Assembly: GCF_000817785.2 (NCBI RefSeq)
Contig: NZ_JTCM02000061.1
Coordinates: forward strand, 1 to 38,531
DNA from: Hassallia byssoidea VB512170
GTDB lineage: Bacteria > Cyanobacteriota > Cyanobacteriia > Cyanobacteriales > Nostocaceae
Reading direction: 5' to 3'
Length of the DNA: 38,531 nucleotides
Shown: piece after piece, positions 16,057 to 24,025 of the stretch
Numbering within the stretch: the stretch's first letter is position 1
Layout: every line of letters starts with the position of its first letter
Notes under the pieces: generated by a model
Database searches by the model: none
What the model was told of the DNA's origin: nothing
The model's input: the letters and a program-made list of their open reading frames with translations, nothing else
Program-made: the position numbers and the translations under genes

Positions 16057-17322
16057 CTAACTAACAACAGGTAATTTTACACTCACCCTCGTACCACCTA
16101 CCACCTCAGACTGAATAAATAATTCCCCACCATGAGCATTAACAATGCGTTTAGTAATCGCCAGCCCTAAGCCTGTACCATTAGATTTTGTGGAGAAAAA
16201 CGGCTGAGTGAGCTTTGAAATAACTTCTGGGGGAATTGGTTCGCCCCCATTGCAGACATGAATGCAGACTTGACCGCCGTCAGAACAATCTACTTCGCAT
16301 TTGACGACATCTCCTGGTGAGACAGCCTCGCAAGCATTGCGGACAATATTGATAAAAACTTGTTTAATTTTATCTTTATCCCCCAGGAATTTCACTACTC
16401 TGGAAGCTGGAATAAATTCGATTTGCCGTGATAATGCTTCTGGCATTTCGCAAAGAGTTACTAGCAACTCATTTACAAATTCATTTACATCCAATTCACA
16501 AAGTTGCAATACCTGAGGTTTAGCGTAAAGCAAAATTTCACTTAACAATCGCTCAAGACGACTGGCTTCACTCAAAGCTAACGATAATCGCTCTTGAGCT
16601 GCTTGACTCAAAAGGTTTTTTTGAGAATACTTTAATCCCATAATCGTGGTAGTTAGGGGATTGCGAATTTCATGGACAATTATGGCAGCAAATTCACCAA
16701 TTGCTGCCAGCCGTTCTTGTTCTACAAGCTTGGCTTGGGCTATTTGCAGTTCTGCGGTACGTTGTTCTACCTTTGCCTCTAAAACTTGATTGAATTGGCA
16801 TTGTTGCTGGTAAAGGTGATAATGGTCTATTGCTGTAGCTGCGCGATCGCCAAACAGTTCGGCAATTTGAATTTCCTCTTTTGTAAACTCCCGTGGCTGC
16901 TGATGAAAAGCGCAGATAGTACCAATAACTTCACCTTGGGCTGTCCGTAACGGTATTCCTAAATATGAACAATAACCTTCGGGAACTTCTCCATATTCTG
17001 GATGTTTATGAGCATCTTCGACTGTTAATAATTGACCGATTTCTATTACAGTGCCCGTGAGAGTACCATGTAGTGAATAAACATGTTCACCTTCACCGAT
17101 ATCCAGACTACTTGCTAGTACCTTCTCAAAACCTTTCTGGCAGAGCGTTACTACTGTCCAATCTACTTTAATTAGATCGCTAATTCCGCAGGCAATATTG
17201 TGCAAATAACTACTTAGTTCGCCTGTTCTGTAGTTCAAAGAAGACAAAAGTGCCATTGCCTGCCGCTCGCGCTGCCATTGCTGTTTGTCAAACGAAATTT
17301 TATCTTCACTCTTCTTGCTCAT
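16057..17322 (-). CDS. GAF-domain sensor histidine kinase
   Basis: This 421-aa cytoplasmic kinase lacks membrane segments. Residues about 25-170 form a GAF domain (IDLIKVDWTVVTLCQ-like start, GYCSYLGIPL, GTICAFH). A coiled coil (about 172-210) leads into HisKA with His217 in VHEIRNPLTT. The ATPase has an N-box NIVRNACEAV (Asn329), a G1-box variant CNGGEPIPPE, and a GTGLGLAITKRIVNAHGG G2 box. No cysteine or histidine chromophore pocket diagnostic of a phytochrome is evident, so the signal is unknown. It is divergent from an OmpR-type regulator 198 bp away; whether they are cognate cannot be told. Confidence 0.92.
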   Translation of the reverse strand: MSKKSEDKISFDKQQWQRERQAMALLSSLNYRTGELSSYLHNIACGISDLIKVDWTVVTLCQKGFEKVLASSLDIGEGEHVYSLHGTLTGTVIEIGQLLTVEDAHKHPEYGEVPEGYCSYLGIPLRTAQGEVIGTICAFHQQPREFTKEEIQIAELFGDRAATAIDHYHLYQQQCQFNQVLEAKVEQRTAELQIAQAKLVEQERLAAIGEFAAIIVHEIRNPLTTTIMGLKYSQKNLLSQAAQERLSLALSEASRLERLLSEILLYAKPQVLQLCELDVNEFVNELLVTLCEMPEALSRQIEFIPASRVVKFLGDKDKIKQVFINIVRNACEAVSPGDVVKCEVDCSDGGQVCIHVCNGGEPIPPEVISKLTQPFFSTKSNGTGLGLAITKRIVNAHGGELFIQSEVVGGTRVSVKLPVVS

Positions 17323-17520
17323 TGATGCTTATTGTATGGTGAGCGCAAAGTAAGTTGAGAATTGATACTTTTTCAAGTATTCGTAGTCTCGTTGTGACTC
17401 CGCATAATTTGGTATGTAGATTTTACTAGATAACACTTGTGTTTGTATATAGAATATCTCTATAATTTTACATAATTAAATACAACTTTATATAATGCCT
17501 ATTTATTTAGGAGTAAAAAT

Positions 17521-18198
17521 ATGACAGCCCATATTCTTTTAGTGGAAGATGAAGTTAAATTAGCGCGATTTGTTGAATTAGAATTGAGTAGCGAAGGTTA
17601 CACTGTCAGTGTGGCGCATGATGGGGTAACAGGTTTGACATTGGCGCGAGAGTCATCGCCAGATTTAGCGATTTTAGATTGGATGCTACCAGGACTAACG
17701 GGGTTAGAAATTTGTCGTCGTCTGCGTGCGACGGGTAACTCAATACCAGTGATTTTGTTGACAGCAAAAGATGAAGTGAGCGATCGCGTTGCCGGTTTGG
17801 ATGCAGGTGCCGATGATTATGTACTTAAACCCTTTAGCATTGAAGAATTACTTGCCAGAATTCGCGCACATTTACGCCGCACTCAAGAAACAGATGAAGA
17901 TTTATTGCAGTTTGAAGACTTAAGTTTAAATCGCCGCACTCGTGAAGTATTTAGAAATAAACGAGCAATTGAACTAACAGCAAAAGAATTTGACTTGTTA
18001 GAGTATCTTCTCTCTCATCCCCGTCAAGTGTTTACGAGAGACCAAATTCTAGAGAAAGTTTGGGGTTATGACTTTATGGGTGATTCTAATATTATCGAAG
18101 TTTACATTCGTTATTTGCGTCTCAAACTCGAAGAAAAAAATGAAAAACGCTTGATTCATACTGTGCGTGGTGTAGGGTATGCTTTGCGGGATAATTAA
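17521..18198 (+). CDS. nrrA: OmpR-family response regulator, NrrA/Rre37-like
   Basis: This 225-aa transcription factor has a receiver domain (phospho-acceptor Asp53 in LAILDWMLPG, Lys in YVLKPFS) and an OmpR/PhoB winged-helix domain (about 125-223, ending in TVRGVGYALRDN). The receiver ELELSSEGYTVSVAHDG and the linker EDLSLNRRTREVFR closely resemble NrrA of Anabaena (Rre37 in Synechocystis) as I remember it, which activates glycogen catabolism and heterocyst genes under nitrogen starvation. AGGAG (17509-17513) precedes the ATG. No perfect NtcA site was found upstream. Seven bp downstream begins the Tab2 gene, probably in one operon. The family assignment is firm; the orthology is likely but not proven. 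Confidence 0.85.
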   Translation: MTAHILLVEDEVKLARFVELELSSEGYTVSVAHDGVTGLTLARESSPDLAILDWMLPGLTGLEICRRLRATGNSIPVILLTAKDEVSDRVAGLDAGADDYVLKPFSIEELLARIRAHLRRTQETDEDLLQFEDLSLNRRTREVFRNKRAIELTAKEFDLLEYLLSHPRQVFTRDQILEKVWGYDFMGDSNIIEVYIRYLRLKLEEKNEKRLIHTVRGVGYALRDN

Positions 18199-18204
18199 TA
18201 TTTA

Positions 18205-18996
18205 ATGAGTAAGGATAAAATGCGTATTTGGCAAGCTGATTTTTATCGTCGTCCCCAAGCGGATGCATTTTGGCAGTTGTTGATTTGTGACGCTACTCGC
18301 AGTTTTGAGTATCAAGCTAGCTGTCTTCAGTCAGAAGCGAATTCTAGTTGGGTTGCTTCGCAAATTAAATTAGCGGCTGGTGGACAATTACCAGATAAAA
18401 TTCAGGTATTTCGTCCTCAATCTTTAAGTTTAATTGAAGCTGCTGGGCGCAATTTGGGAATAAATGTTGAAGCAACTAGACGTACTTTCGCTTTGAAACA
18501 GTGGTTGCAGGAAGAATATCCTTTAGCGCTGGATAAACCACCTCCTACACCATTACCAGAAAACCTCTGGGGTGAGAAATGGCGTTTTGCTACTTTGAGT
18601 GCTGCGGATGTTGAAGAAGCATTTAGCGATCGCCCAATTCCCATCTTAAATATGCCAGAATATCTCAAACCGATTAATCTCGGTTTAGCCTCAACACTGC
18701 CCGTCCCAGGTGTGGTAATCTATGGTGGAAGGCAATCGATGCGTTTGGCGCGGTGGTTAGAACAAGCTTCTCCTGTATCGCTTTCTTACATTGCTGGTGC
18801 GCCGGATGGTTTAATATTAGAAGCTGGTTTGGTAGATAGATTCATTGTCGCGACCTTTGCAGATCGAGAAGTTGCCGCATCTGCTCAAAATTTTGAACAG
18901 CGCAAACAACAAAGTAAAGGGTTGCATTTTTTGTTAGTTCAACCTGATGATTCGGGAATGACTTATACCGGATTTTGGTTATTGCAAACAGAATGA
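18205..18996 (+). CDS. Tab2/Atab2-family RNA-binding protein
   Basis: Homologues in algae and plants (Tab2, Atab2) bind psaB mRNA and are needed for translation of photosystem I subunits; the cyanobacterial role is presumed similar. Family features are the N-terminal IWQADFYRRP, the central PENLWGEKWRFATLSA, PIPILNMPEYLKP, and a C-terminal GLHFLLVQPDDSGMTYTGFW. Length is 263 aa from ATG 18205. An in-frame ATG at 18220 has AAGGA 4 nt upstream and gives the usual MRIWQADFY start, so 18220 may be the true start. It is likely cotranscribed with the NrrA-like regulator, giving a nitrogen or redox regulator linked to a photosystem translation factor. Confidence 0.9.
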   Translation: MSKDKMRIWQADFYRRPQADAFWQLLICDATRSFEYQASCLQSEANSSWVASQIKLAAGGQLPDKIQVFRPQSLSLIEAAGRNLGINVEATRRTFALKQWLQEEYPLALDKPPPTPLPENLWGEKWRFATLSAADVEEAFSDRPIPILNMPEYLKPINLGLASTLPVPGVVIYGGRQSMRLARWLEQASPVSLSYIAGAPDGLILEAGLVDRFIVATFADREVAASAQNFEQRKQQSKGLHFLLVQPDDSGMTYTGFWLLQTE

Positions 18997-19062
18997 GCGC
19001 TTTTCTGTATGATTGTTAAGTAAGACTATAAGGTAAGACTGACGATCAAAGTCACAATTACC

Positions 19063-19272
19063 TTGGAAGAAGACATCCTCCAGTTTATAGATCGGCAGGC
19101 ACAAGGAAACCGCAGTGGATACATAAATGCGCTGCTGTCAGAACACCGTCGCCGAATTTTAGAAGCAGAAATGATTGCATCCCTCAAGCAAGATGCTGAA
19201 GATCCAGAGTATCAAGCAGAAATTGCTGCTTGGGATAACGTTGTCGGGGATGGCATTAATGCCAGGGAATAA
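19063..19272 (+). CDS. Type II antitoxin-like protein without an intact toxin
   Basis: This small protein resembles ribbon-helix-helix antitoxins of cyanobacterial MazEF-type pairs: EEDILQFIDRQAQGNRSGYINALLSEHRRRILEAE, then an acidic C-terminus (DAEDPEYQAEIAAWDNVVGD). The frame is open further upstream and encodes IKVTITLEED, which matches the usual family start MKVTITL except that ATG is ATC (19045-19047). AAGG at 19030-19033 sits 5 nt before an in-frame CTG (19039) and 11 nt before that ATC. The only conventional start is TTG 19063, which lacks a ribosome site and removes the first beta-strand. Initiation is therefore unclear, and the gene may be decaying. Confidence 0.65.
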   Translation: MEEDILQFIDRQAQGNRSGYINALLSEHRRRILEAEMIASLKQDAEDPEYQAEIAAWDNVVGDGINARE

Positions 19273-19317
19273 TTTAACTTATATTAGTTGGTATGTTAGA
19301 GCAAGAATACTGGGAAA
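19259..19317 (+). pseudogene. Possible start of a lost toxin gene
   Basis: An ATG at 19259 overlaps the antitoxin stop by 14 bp, the usual coupling in such pairs, and begins MPGNNLTY, which resembles the opening of cyanobacterial MazF-like toxins. After about 8 codons the sequence (ISWYVRARILGNY) no longer looks like a toxin. The frame then runs antisense into the methyltransferase gene. I infer a deletion or replacement of the toxin body. Evidence is thin. Confidence 0.35.
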
Positions 19318-20667
19318 TTATTCACACAGCTTTAAATGTAGTTCTTGTAATTGTGGTTTAAAATTGCCAAAGCGCGATCGCTCAACTTTCTCTGTTCGTT
19401 GTTGAGCATTATATAATGTTTTCCTAATCAACTCTTCTGCCACAGCTTTGACTACATTAATGCTCACAGAATTTCCCAATTGATAGTAAGCTTTCTCATC
19501 ATTGGGATGCAATATAAAGCTATCCGGAAAACCTTGTAAACGTGCGACTTCGCGCTTAGTCAGTCGTCGCACTCTGTTATTATGATATACTCCTAACCGA
19601 TTAGCATCACTAGCAACCACTGTTACAGAAATCTTACTTGGATCGACAAACTTATAAACCTCAAAAGAAAAGTTGCCAGATACAGGTTTATATTTATCGT
19701 TAATAATCTTGAGATATTTTTTAGCAACTAGCGAATCTAAAATTTCTTCTAAATTAGGATGCTCAAAAAAACTAGCTATTTGCTTCTTAGTTAATAATTT
19801 ACCATCTTGTTCATGACCAAATTCTTTATTTCGTCTTTTTAAAATAAAACGGTTCATTAATTCAATTTCATCTACACTACATTTACCCCGCAATCCTAAT
19901 TCCCAAGAATGAATCGAATTTCCTCCACGATAATCAATTAATCGCACTCCATGCAATCGATTTAAATCTTGATTGTAGATTTGTTTTAAAGCATTGACAA
20001 ATTCTACCGAGCAATCATACTTTATATCTGGATTATCTTCTAAAATATCGGCAACAGTAACAGATTTGTTCAAGGGGTAAAATAAAGATAGCTGTTGGGT
20101 GTTATAGGAGTGAGAATCTTTAAAACCAACATCAGAAATTAAGTCAAATTTAGGAGAAGCATTCAAAATGCCTAAAAGATAAACTCGGACGCGGTTTTGC
20201 GGTAAACCAAAGTTAGCACTATTGAGCAAAAAAGCATCAAAGCTGTAACCTCTCTTTTTAATCTCATGCTTAATTGTTGCTAATGTTTCACCGCTATCAT
20301 GGCTATAAAGTCCCCGCACATTTTCAAACAGAAAAGCTTGTGGTTGATATGTATCGAGTAATCTGGTAATTTCAAAGAATAACGTTCCTCTCGTATCTCC
20401 AAACCCTTCTTTTTTGCCAGCATGAGAAAAAGACTGACAAGGAAAGCCAGCTAATAAAAAGTCATGTTCTGGTAAGTTATCTATCAGGTGAATGTCACCT
20501 AAAGGCTTGTGTCGAAAATTTTCTTCATAAATTAATTGAGCATCTGGGTTAATTTCGCTACTTAATACGCATTCGGTTTTGATATTTAAAGAATTTGCAG
20601 CTTGTTCAAAAGCTAATCTAATTCCCCCAATTCCGGAAAATAAATCAACAAACCGAATTTTTAGCAT
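19318..20667 (-). CDS. DNA (cytosine-5)-methyltransferase, apparently solitary
   Basis: This 449-aa C5-cytosine methyltransferase has motif I FVDLFSGIGGIRLAFE, motif IV GFPCQSFSHAG with catalytic Cys77, motif VI ENVRGL, motif VIII QNRVRVYLLG, and IX/X VRRLTKREVARLQGFPDSF and YQLGNSVSINVV. The long region between VIII and IX (about 190-360, including HGVRLIDYRGG and LTKKQIASFFEHPNLEEIL) is the target-recognition domain; its target is not predictable by eye. No restriction endonuclease, Vsr or specificity gene is adjacent, so it is a candidate orphan epigenetic methylase or the survivor of a lost restriction-modification system. The gene is AT-rich compared with the flanks, consistent with transfer. 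Confidence 0.93.
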   Translation of the reverse strand: MLKIRFVDLFSGIGGIRLAFEQAANSLNIKTECVLSSEINPDAQLIYEENFRHKPLGDIHLIDNLPEHDFLLAGFPCQSFSHAGKKEGFGDTRGTLFFEITRLLDTYQPQAFLFENVRGLYSHDSGETLATIKHEIKKRGYSFDAFLLNSANFGLPQNRVRVYLLGILNASPKFDLISDVGFKDSHSYNTQQLSLFYPLNKSVTVADILEDNPDIKYDCSVEFVNALKQIYNQDLNRLHGVRLIDYRGGNSIHSWELGLRGKCSVDEIELMNRFILKRRNKEFGHEQDGKLLTKKQIASFFEHPNLEEILDSLVAKKYLKIINDKYKPVSGNFSFEVYKFVDPSKISVTVVASDANRLGVYHNNRVRRLTKREVARLQGFPDSFILHPNDEKAYYQLGNSVSINVVKAVAEELIRKTLYNAQQRTEKVERSRFGNFKPQLQELHLKLCE

Positions 20668-20733
20668 ACTTGATTTTCCGAATTTTAAGCGATTCTCCTT
20701 CTCCTGCCAAAGACGCTGCGCGATCGCGTTATA

Positions 20734-21018
20734 TCACTTTCCTTTAACCCGCGCTTGCTTCACCATGTCAATCAAGGTATAATGAGCATCCTCCGCATTT
20801 GCTAAAATATGGTCGAATTGAATGCGAACTGGTACAGCTTCTCCATTCACTTGAGCTTTCAAATCCATACCTTGAGCATCAATTGCAAGCATTTGTGCTG
20901 CTGTCGCATCCGCTAACCCACCAAAAGCCTGAGCGTAAAGAACTATAGCATCAGCATGATCCTCGTTCATGTGATTGCAAATGCGTGAGCTAATTTCAGT
21001 AGAGAACTGTTCAGACAT
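20734..21018 (-). CDS. DUF2470 (HugZ C-terminal-like) protein
   Basis: This 94-aa protein corresponds to the DUF2470 domain, seen at the C-terminus of HugZ/pyridoxamine-oxidase-like haem-utilisation proteins and of plant GluTR-binding protein. The conserved core ICNHMNEDHADAIVLYAQAFGG and the later PVRIQFDHIL segment are present. As a stand-alone domain it has no catalytic flavin-binding part. By analogy it may bind haem or a tetrapyrrole enzyme, but that is inference. A ribosome site (AAGGAGAAA on the minus strand) lies just upstream of the ATG. Confidence 0.9.
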   Translation of the reverse strand: MSEQFSTEISSRICNHMNEDHADAIVLYAQAFGGLADATAAQMLAIDAQGMDLKAQVNGEAVPVRIQFDHILANAEDAHYTLIDMVKQARVKGK

Positions 21019-21356
21019 AGCGTTTCTCCTTGTTGATGCTAATGGGATTCTAAACTACATATTGACCAACAGTATCCTAATCTGCTGGCAATGTAATTTA
21101 GTTTGAGAATTTATAGTTAGTTTTTATACTATTTTTCCGGCAAGGTAAGTACTCTAGATATAGTGCTTGCCAGGGGTGGAAATGTTCGCCGATCGCTTGA
21201 GATGTAGCTTTTTGACAAGCGATCGCTCCTGAAGCGTATTTACTAATTTTCATTAAATAAAAATAAAAGATATGAAGTATTTTTTACCTGTGAATCCGAA
21301 ATTGATTTAGGTAAAACTGTAGCCTAATTGAGCAAAGTTATTCAAGCCAAAAACCG
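21019..21356. other. Intergenic region between divergent genes, no gene seen
   Basis: These 338 bp separate the DUF2470 gene and the phosphatase gene, which diverge. Two GCGATCGC or near-HIP1 motifs occur near 21190-21227. No convincing small open frame, RNA gene or clean promoter was identified. Confidence 0.6.
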
Positions 21357-22172
21357 ATGAGTGAAATCAAGCACCGCCGAATTGTAATTGGGGATGTGCA
21401 TGGTCACTATGATGCTTTAATGATATTATTACAGGCGATCGCCCCAGACTCAGACGATCAAGTGTATTTTCTCGGAGACTTAATTGATCGCGGACCTCAG
21501 AGTTGCCAAGTAATAAATTTTGTTAAAGAAAATCGCTATCACTGTCTGCTAGGCAATCACGAGCAGATGTTGTTAAATATTCTTACTTCCAGATACATCA
21601 CCCCCGAAATTATGCAAGCATGGCTTGACTGTGGGGGACGAGCCACTGTAGCCAGTTATCAAGAAGCGATAATTCCTCACGATCATCTTGAATGGTTGCT
21701 AAGTTTGCCTACATATCTGGACTTAGGAGATGTTTGGTTATCTCATGCTGGTATTGATCCGTTAATTCCTTTGGCAAAACAAACAGCCGATCAGCTTTGC
21801 TGGGTGCGAGATGCATTTCACAGCATGAAAAAGCCTTACTTTACAGATAAACTGATTATTGTCGGTCACACCATCACTTTTACTTTACCTGGCGTTGCGC
21901 CCGGTAAACTGGCACAAGGAGCCGGATGGTTAGATATAGATACAGGAGCTTATCATCAGCGCAGTGGCTGGTTGACGGGACTCGACATTACCAATAACCT
22001 AGTTTATCAAGTCAACGTCAACCAGCTTTGTGTCCGCATCCTGCCCTTAGAAGAAGCTGTGACGAACATCAATCCAGCGGAAATTGGAGACAGGGGGAGG
22101 GGGGGATTAGGGGGACAAGGGGGACAAGGGGGACAGGGGGAGCCAGCGCCGTGCGGAGGTTCCCTCCGTTGA
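21357..22172 (+). CDS. Calcineurin-like metallophosphatase (PPP-type Ser/Thr phosphatase family)
   Basis: This di-metal phosphoesterase resembles bacterial PrpA/ApaH-like phosphatases. Metal-ligand motifs are GDVHGHYDA (residues 12-20), GDLIDRGPQS (40-49), GNHEQM (66-71), a His in WLSHAGID (130) and VGHT (171). The substrate could be phosphoprotein or dinucleoside polyphosphate. From about residue 245 the sequence is Gly/Gln-rich (GDRGRGGLGGQGGQGGQG) and then APCGGSLR; this tail and the stop codon are supplied by two intergenic-type repeats, so the native protein probably ended near residue 243. The catalytic core is unaffected. Confidence 0.92.
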   Translation: MSEIKHRRIVIGDVHGHYDALMILLQAIAPDSDDQVYFLGDLIDRGPQSCQVINFVKENRYHCLLGNHEQMLLNILTSRYITPEIMQAWLDCGGRATVASYQEAIIPHDHLEWLLSLPTYLDLGDVWLSHAGIDPLIPLAKQTADQLCWVRDAFHSMKKPYFTDKLIIVGHTITFTLPGVAPGKLAQGAGWLDIDTGAYHQRSGWLTGLDITNNLVYQVNVNQLCVRILPLEEAVTNINPAEIGDRGRGGLGGQGGQGGQGEPAPCGGSLR

Positions 22173-22183
22173 GGCGCCTGGCG
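22091..22183. repeat. Composite repeat: GGGGGACAA tandem units plus a GC-rich palindromic element
   Basis: G-rich tandem GGGGGACAA-type units (22091-22141) are joined to a second module (22142-22183, GCCAGCGCCGTGCGGAGGTT to GAGGCGCCTGGC). The ends of the second module, GCCAGCGCC and GGCGCCTGGC, are roughly inverted. Both modules resemble dispersed Nostocales repeats. The composite is translated as the C-terminus of the phosphatase. Confidence 0.75.
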
Positions 22184-22205
22184 TGGACAAGGGAGAGTAT
22201 TAACC

Positions 22206-23054
22206 CTATAAAGGTCGAATATTTGCTTTATAAGCTGCACCATCCAATCCTTCACCGCGATTGCTAGGTTGAGAGTTTATGGCACGTTTGAGGGCTTGAA
22301 TGCGATCGCCTGTTGCCGGGTGCGTACTCAAAAATCCTGGTGTAGAATTCTTTGATACCAATTTTTGCATAAAAGCAGGCATCGCCGACTGTGCATAACC
22401 AGCGCGTGTCAAAGTTCTTAATCCTCTTTGATCGGCATCAAATTCATTTTGACGACTGCGCGGAAGGTTTCTCGCTACTTGCACACCAATGGCTACCGCT
22501 TGATTTCGATCTAAACCTGCTGCTGTTAAAAGTCCGCTTTCGAGTGCTTTTTGCCGCATCTGTTTGAGTGCGTGTTTTCCACCGATGTGTCCCATTTCAT
22601 GACCGATAACACTTGCCAATTCCGCTTCATTTGCTGCGGCTTTTATCGTACCGGTGTTGATATAGACAAAGCCTCCCATTGTGGCAAAAGCGTTAATACC
22701 GTCATCATCAACCACCTGGAAAGTATAGGGAATATCCGGGCGATCGCTAGATGCTACTAAACGCTGTCCAATTTGCCGGACGTAGTTATTTACTTGTGAA
22801 TTACGATAAAGACGAATATCACTGCTTTGTAATTGCTGATTAATCTGTTTGCCAAGATCAACTTCTTGGCGATCGGATATATTAGATAGCTGAAATAACT
22901 GGGCACCTTGGAAAATGAGAGGCAATAAATCTATAGCCTTCCCTGGTAAAGGTGTACTCAAGCAAAGACTCAAGGCAACTACCACCGAAATTAACGGATA
23001 AATCAAGCGATGTCGCCAAAAACGGTAATTTACTAAGCCTTTCCAATTCATCAT
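22206..23054 (-). CDS. M48-family zinc metalloprotease
   Basis: This 282-aa protein is a membrane-anchored or exported peptidase. A hydrophobic segment at residues 17-35 follows a basic N-terminus (signal anchor or signal peptide; Cys31 is not in a good lipobox). The zinc motif is HEMGH (152-156) in VIGHEMGHIGGKHALKQM, and the third ligand Glu lies in NEFDADQRG. LSTHPATGDRIQAL near the C-terminus is typical of the BepA/LoiP/YcaL-like M48 group, which handles envelope protein quality control. No TPR domain follows, unlike BepA. It converges with the phosphatase gene. Confidence 0.93.
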   Translation of the reverse strand: MMNWKGLVNYRFWRHRLIYPLISVVVALSLCLSTPLPGKAIDLLPLIFQGAQLFQLSNISDRQEVDLGKQINQQLQSSDIRLYRNSQVNNYVRQIGQRLVASSDRPDIPYTFQVVDDDGINAFATMGGFVYINTGTIKAAANEAELASVIGHEMGHIGGKHALKQMRQKALESGLLTAAGLDRNQAVAIGVQVARNLPRSRQNEFDADQRGLRTLTRAGYAQSAMPAFMQKLVSKNSTPGFLSTHPATGDRIQALKRAINSQPSNRGEGLDGAAYKANIRPL

Positions 23055-23167
23055 AATCCGGCACAGCTGAGTATTTTAGGAGAACGTAAAACTATAGGAC
23101 GGATTTATCCAATTCTAAGTTGCATTTGACTTAATACTAAACAAAGTGCGCGAAGAGCGAGTACAGC

Positions 23168-23286
23168 CCCAAAAGATGAGTCAAAAAGGCTGGCTGACTA
23201 CAAGCCAACAATAGCCTACACTTTTATTCTCACAGCAACGAAAAATTGTCACAAGTCCAATCTGTTTACTTTGCACATCTTTTGGG
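23168..23286. other. Long-range inverted repeat in the leader region of the DUF4330 gene
   Basis: CCCAAAAGATG (23168-23178) pairs perfectly with CATCTTTTGGG (23276-23286). The enclosed 97 nt contain a further hairpin-like segment (GGCTGGCTGACTACAAGCC, about 23188-23206). It lies in the 365-bp spacer between the divergent M48 and DUF4330 genes. It could be a small RNA or a leader structure. No open reading frame is apparent there. Confidence 0.4.
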
Positions 23287-23419
23287 CACGTCATGATACA
23301 CTGTCGCATGACCGAGAATCCCAGCTGCTTTTAGAACAAGCAACGAGTGTAAGCGGTTCTCTACTATACACGGCGTTGCAACAATCAATTATTCCGCTAT
23401 TAAGAATTGAAAACTGCTT

Positions 23420-23953
23420 ATGGCTCTTTTAGATTCCAAAGGTCGCTTATTCGGTAAAATCAACCTTCTCGATTTTGGTGCCGCGCTGGTAATTTTATTA
23501 GTCATATTCGGCATCTTTGTCTTTCCCGGAACTTCTGGTTCTGTTGCTCAAATTAACTCGAAAACAGTACCTATAGAGGTAGATTTAGTTGTTAGAGGAT
23601 TGAATCTGCGCGACCCGCAACAGCTATACGAAAAAGGGTTTACAAAAGGTGGCAAAACTAACGTTATTATCCGCAATCAACCCTACGGTCAAATTGGGAT
23701 TAAATCTATTCAAGAAATACCTAGAACCGTAAGTGTTCCTCAACCTGATGGTTCTGTCAAAGAATTGCCCGATCCGAGAGCAAACAATTTTAGTCGAGAT
23801 ATGCTTTTGACCTTAGAAGGCAAAGCGAATATCACTGAAAATGGACCAGTTTTAGGTAACAGTAAAGTTAAAATTGGGATGCCTTTTGAGTTAGAAGGCT
23901 TTAATTACAACTTCAATGCTACTGTTATCGATTTAAGATTGAAAGACAAGTAA
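23420..23953 (+). CDS. DUF4330 protein, single-pass membrane
   Basis: This 177-aa protein has one hydrophobic segment near the N-terminus (about residues 17-38, FGAALVILLVIFGIFVF), preceded by MALLDSKGRLFGKINLLD. The rest is a beta-rich extracytoplasmic domain (VPIEVDLVVRGLNL, IIRNQPYGQIGIKSIQ, VKIGMPFELEGFNYNFNATV). This matches the DUF4330 family, known mainly from cyanobacteria and some Firmicutes and without established function. The periplasmic location is inferred from topology. Downstream is a strong palindrome (23985-24017) that probably ends transcription. Confidence 0.88.
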   Translation: MALLDSKGRLFGKINLLDFGAALVILLVIFGIFVFPGTSGSVAQINSKTVPIEVDLVVRGLNLRDPQQLYEKGFTKGGKTNVIIRNQPYGQIGIKSIQEIPRTVSVPQPDGSVKELPDPRANNFSRDMLLTLEGKANITENGPVLGNSKVKIGMPFELEGFNYNFNATVIDLRLKDK

Positions 23954-23984
23954 CCTGCAATTAAAGAAAATGTAGGACAGGTTC

Positions 23985-24017
23985 AGATCCCCGACTTCTT
24001 AAAGAAGTCGGGGATCT
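23985..24017. terminator. 33-bp palindrome, probable bidirectional terminator
   Basis: AGATCCCCGACTTCTT and AGAAGTCGGGGATCT form a near-perfect stem with almost no loop, between the convergent DUF4330 and alpha/beta-hydrolase genes. A degenerate copy of the same 33-bp length occurs at 35813-35845, so it is also a dispersed repeat. Confidence 0.75.
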
Positions 24018-24025
24018 ACTGCTAA

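Noticed and set aside
17412-17426. NtcA-type site GTA-N8-TAC upstream of the NrrA-like gene
   Set aside because: The spacing found is nine bases, one more than the consensus, and there is no well-placed -10 box.
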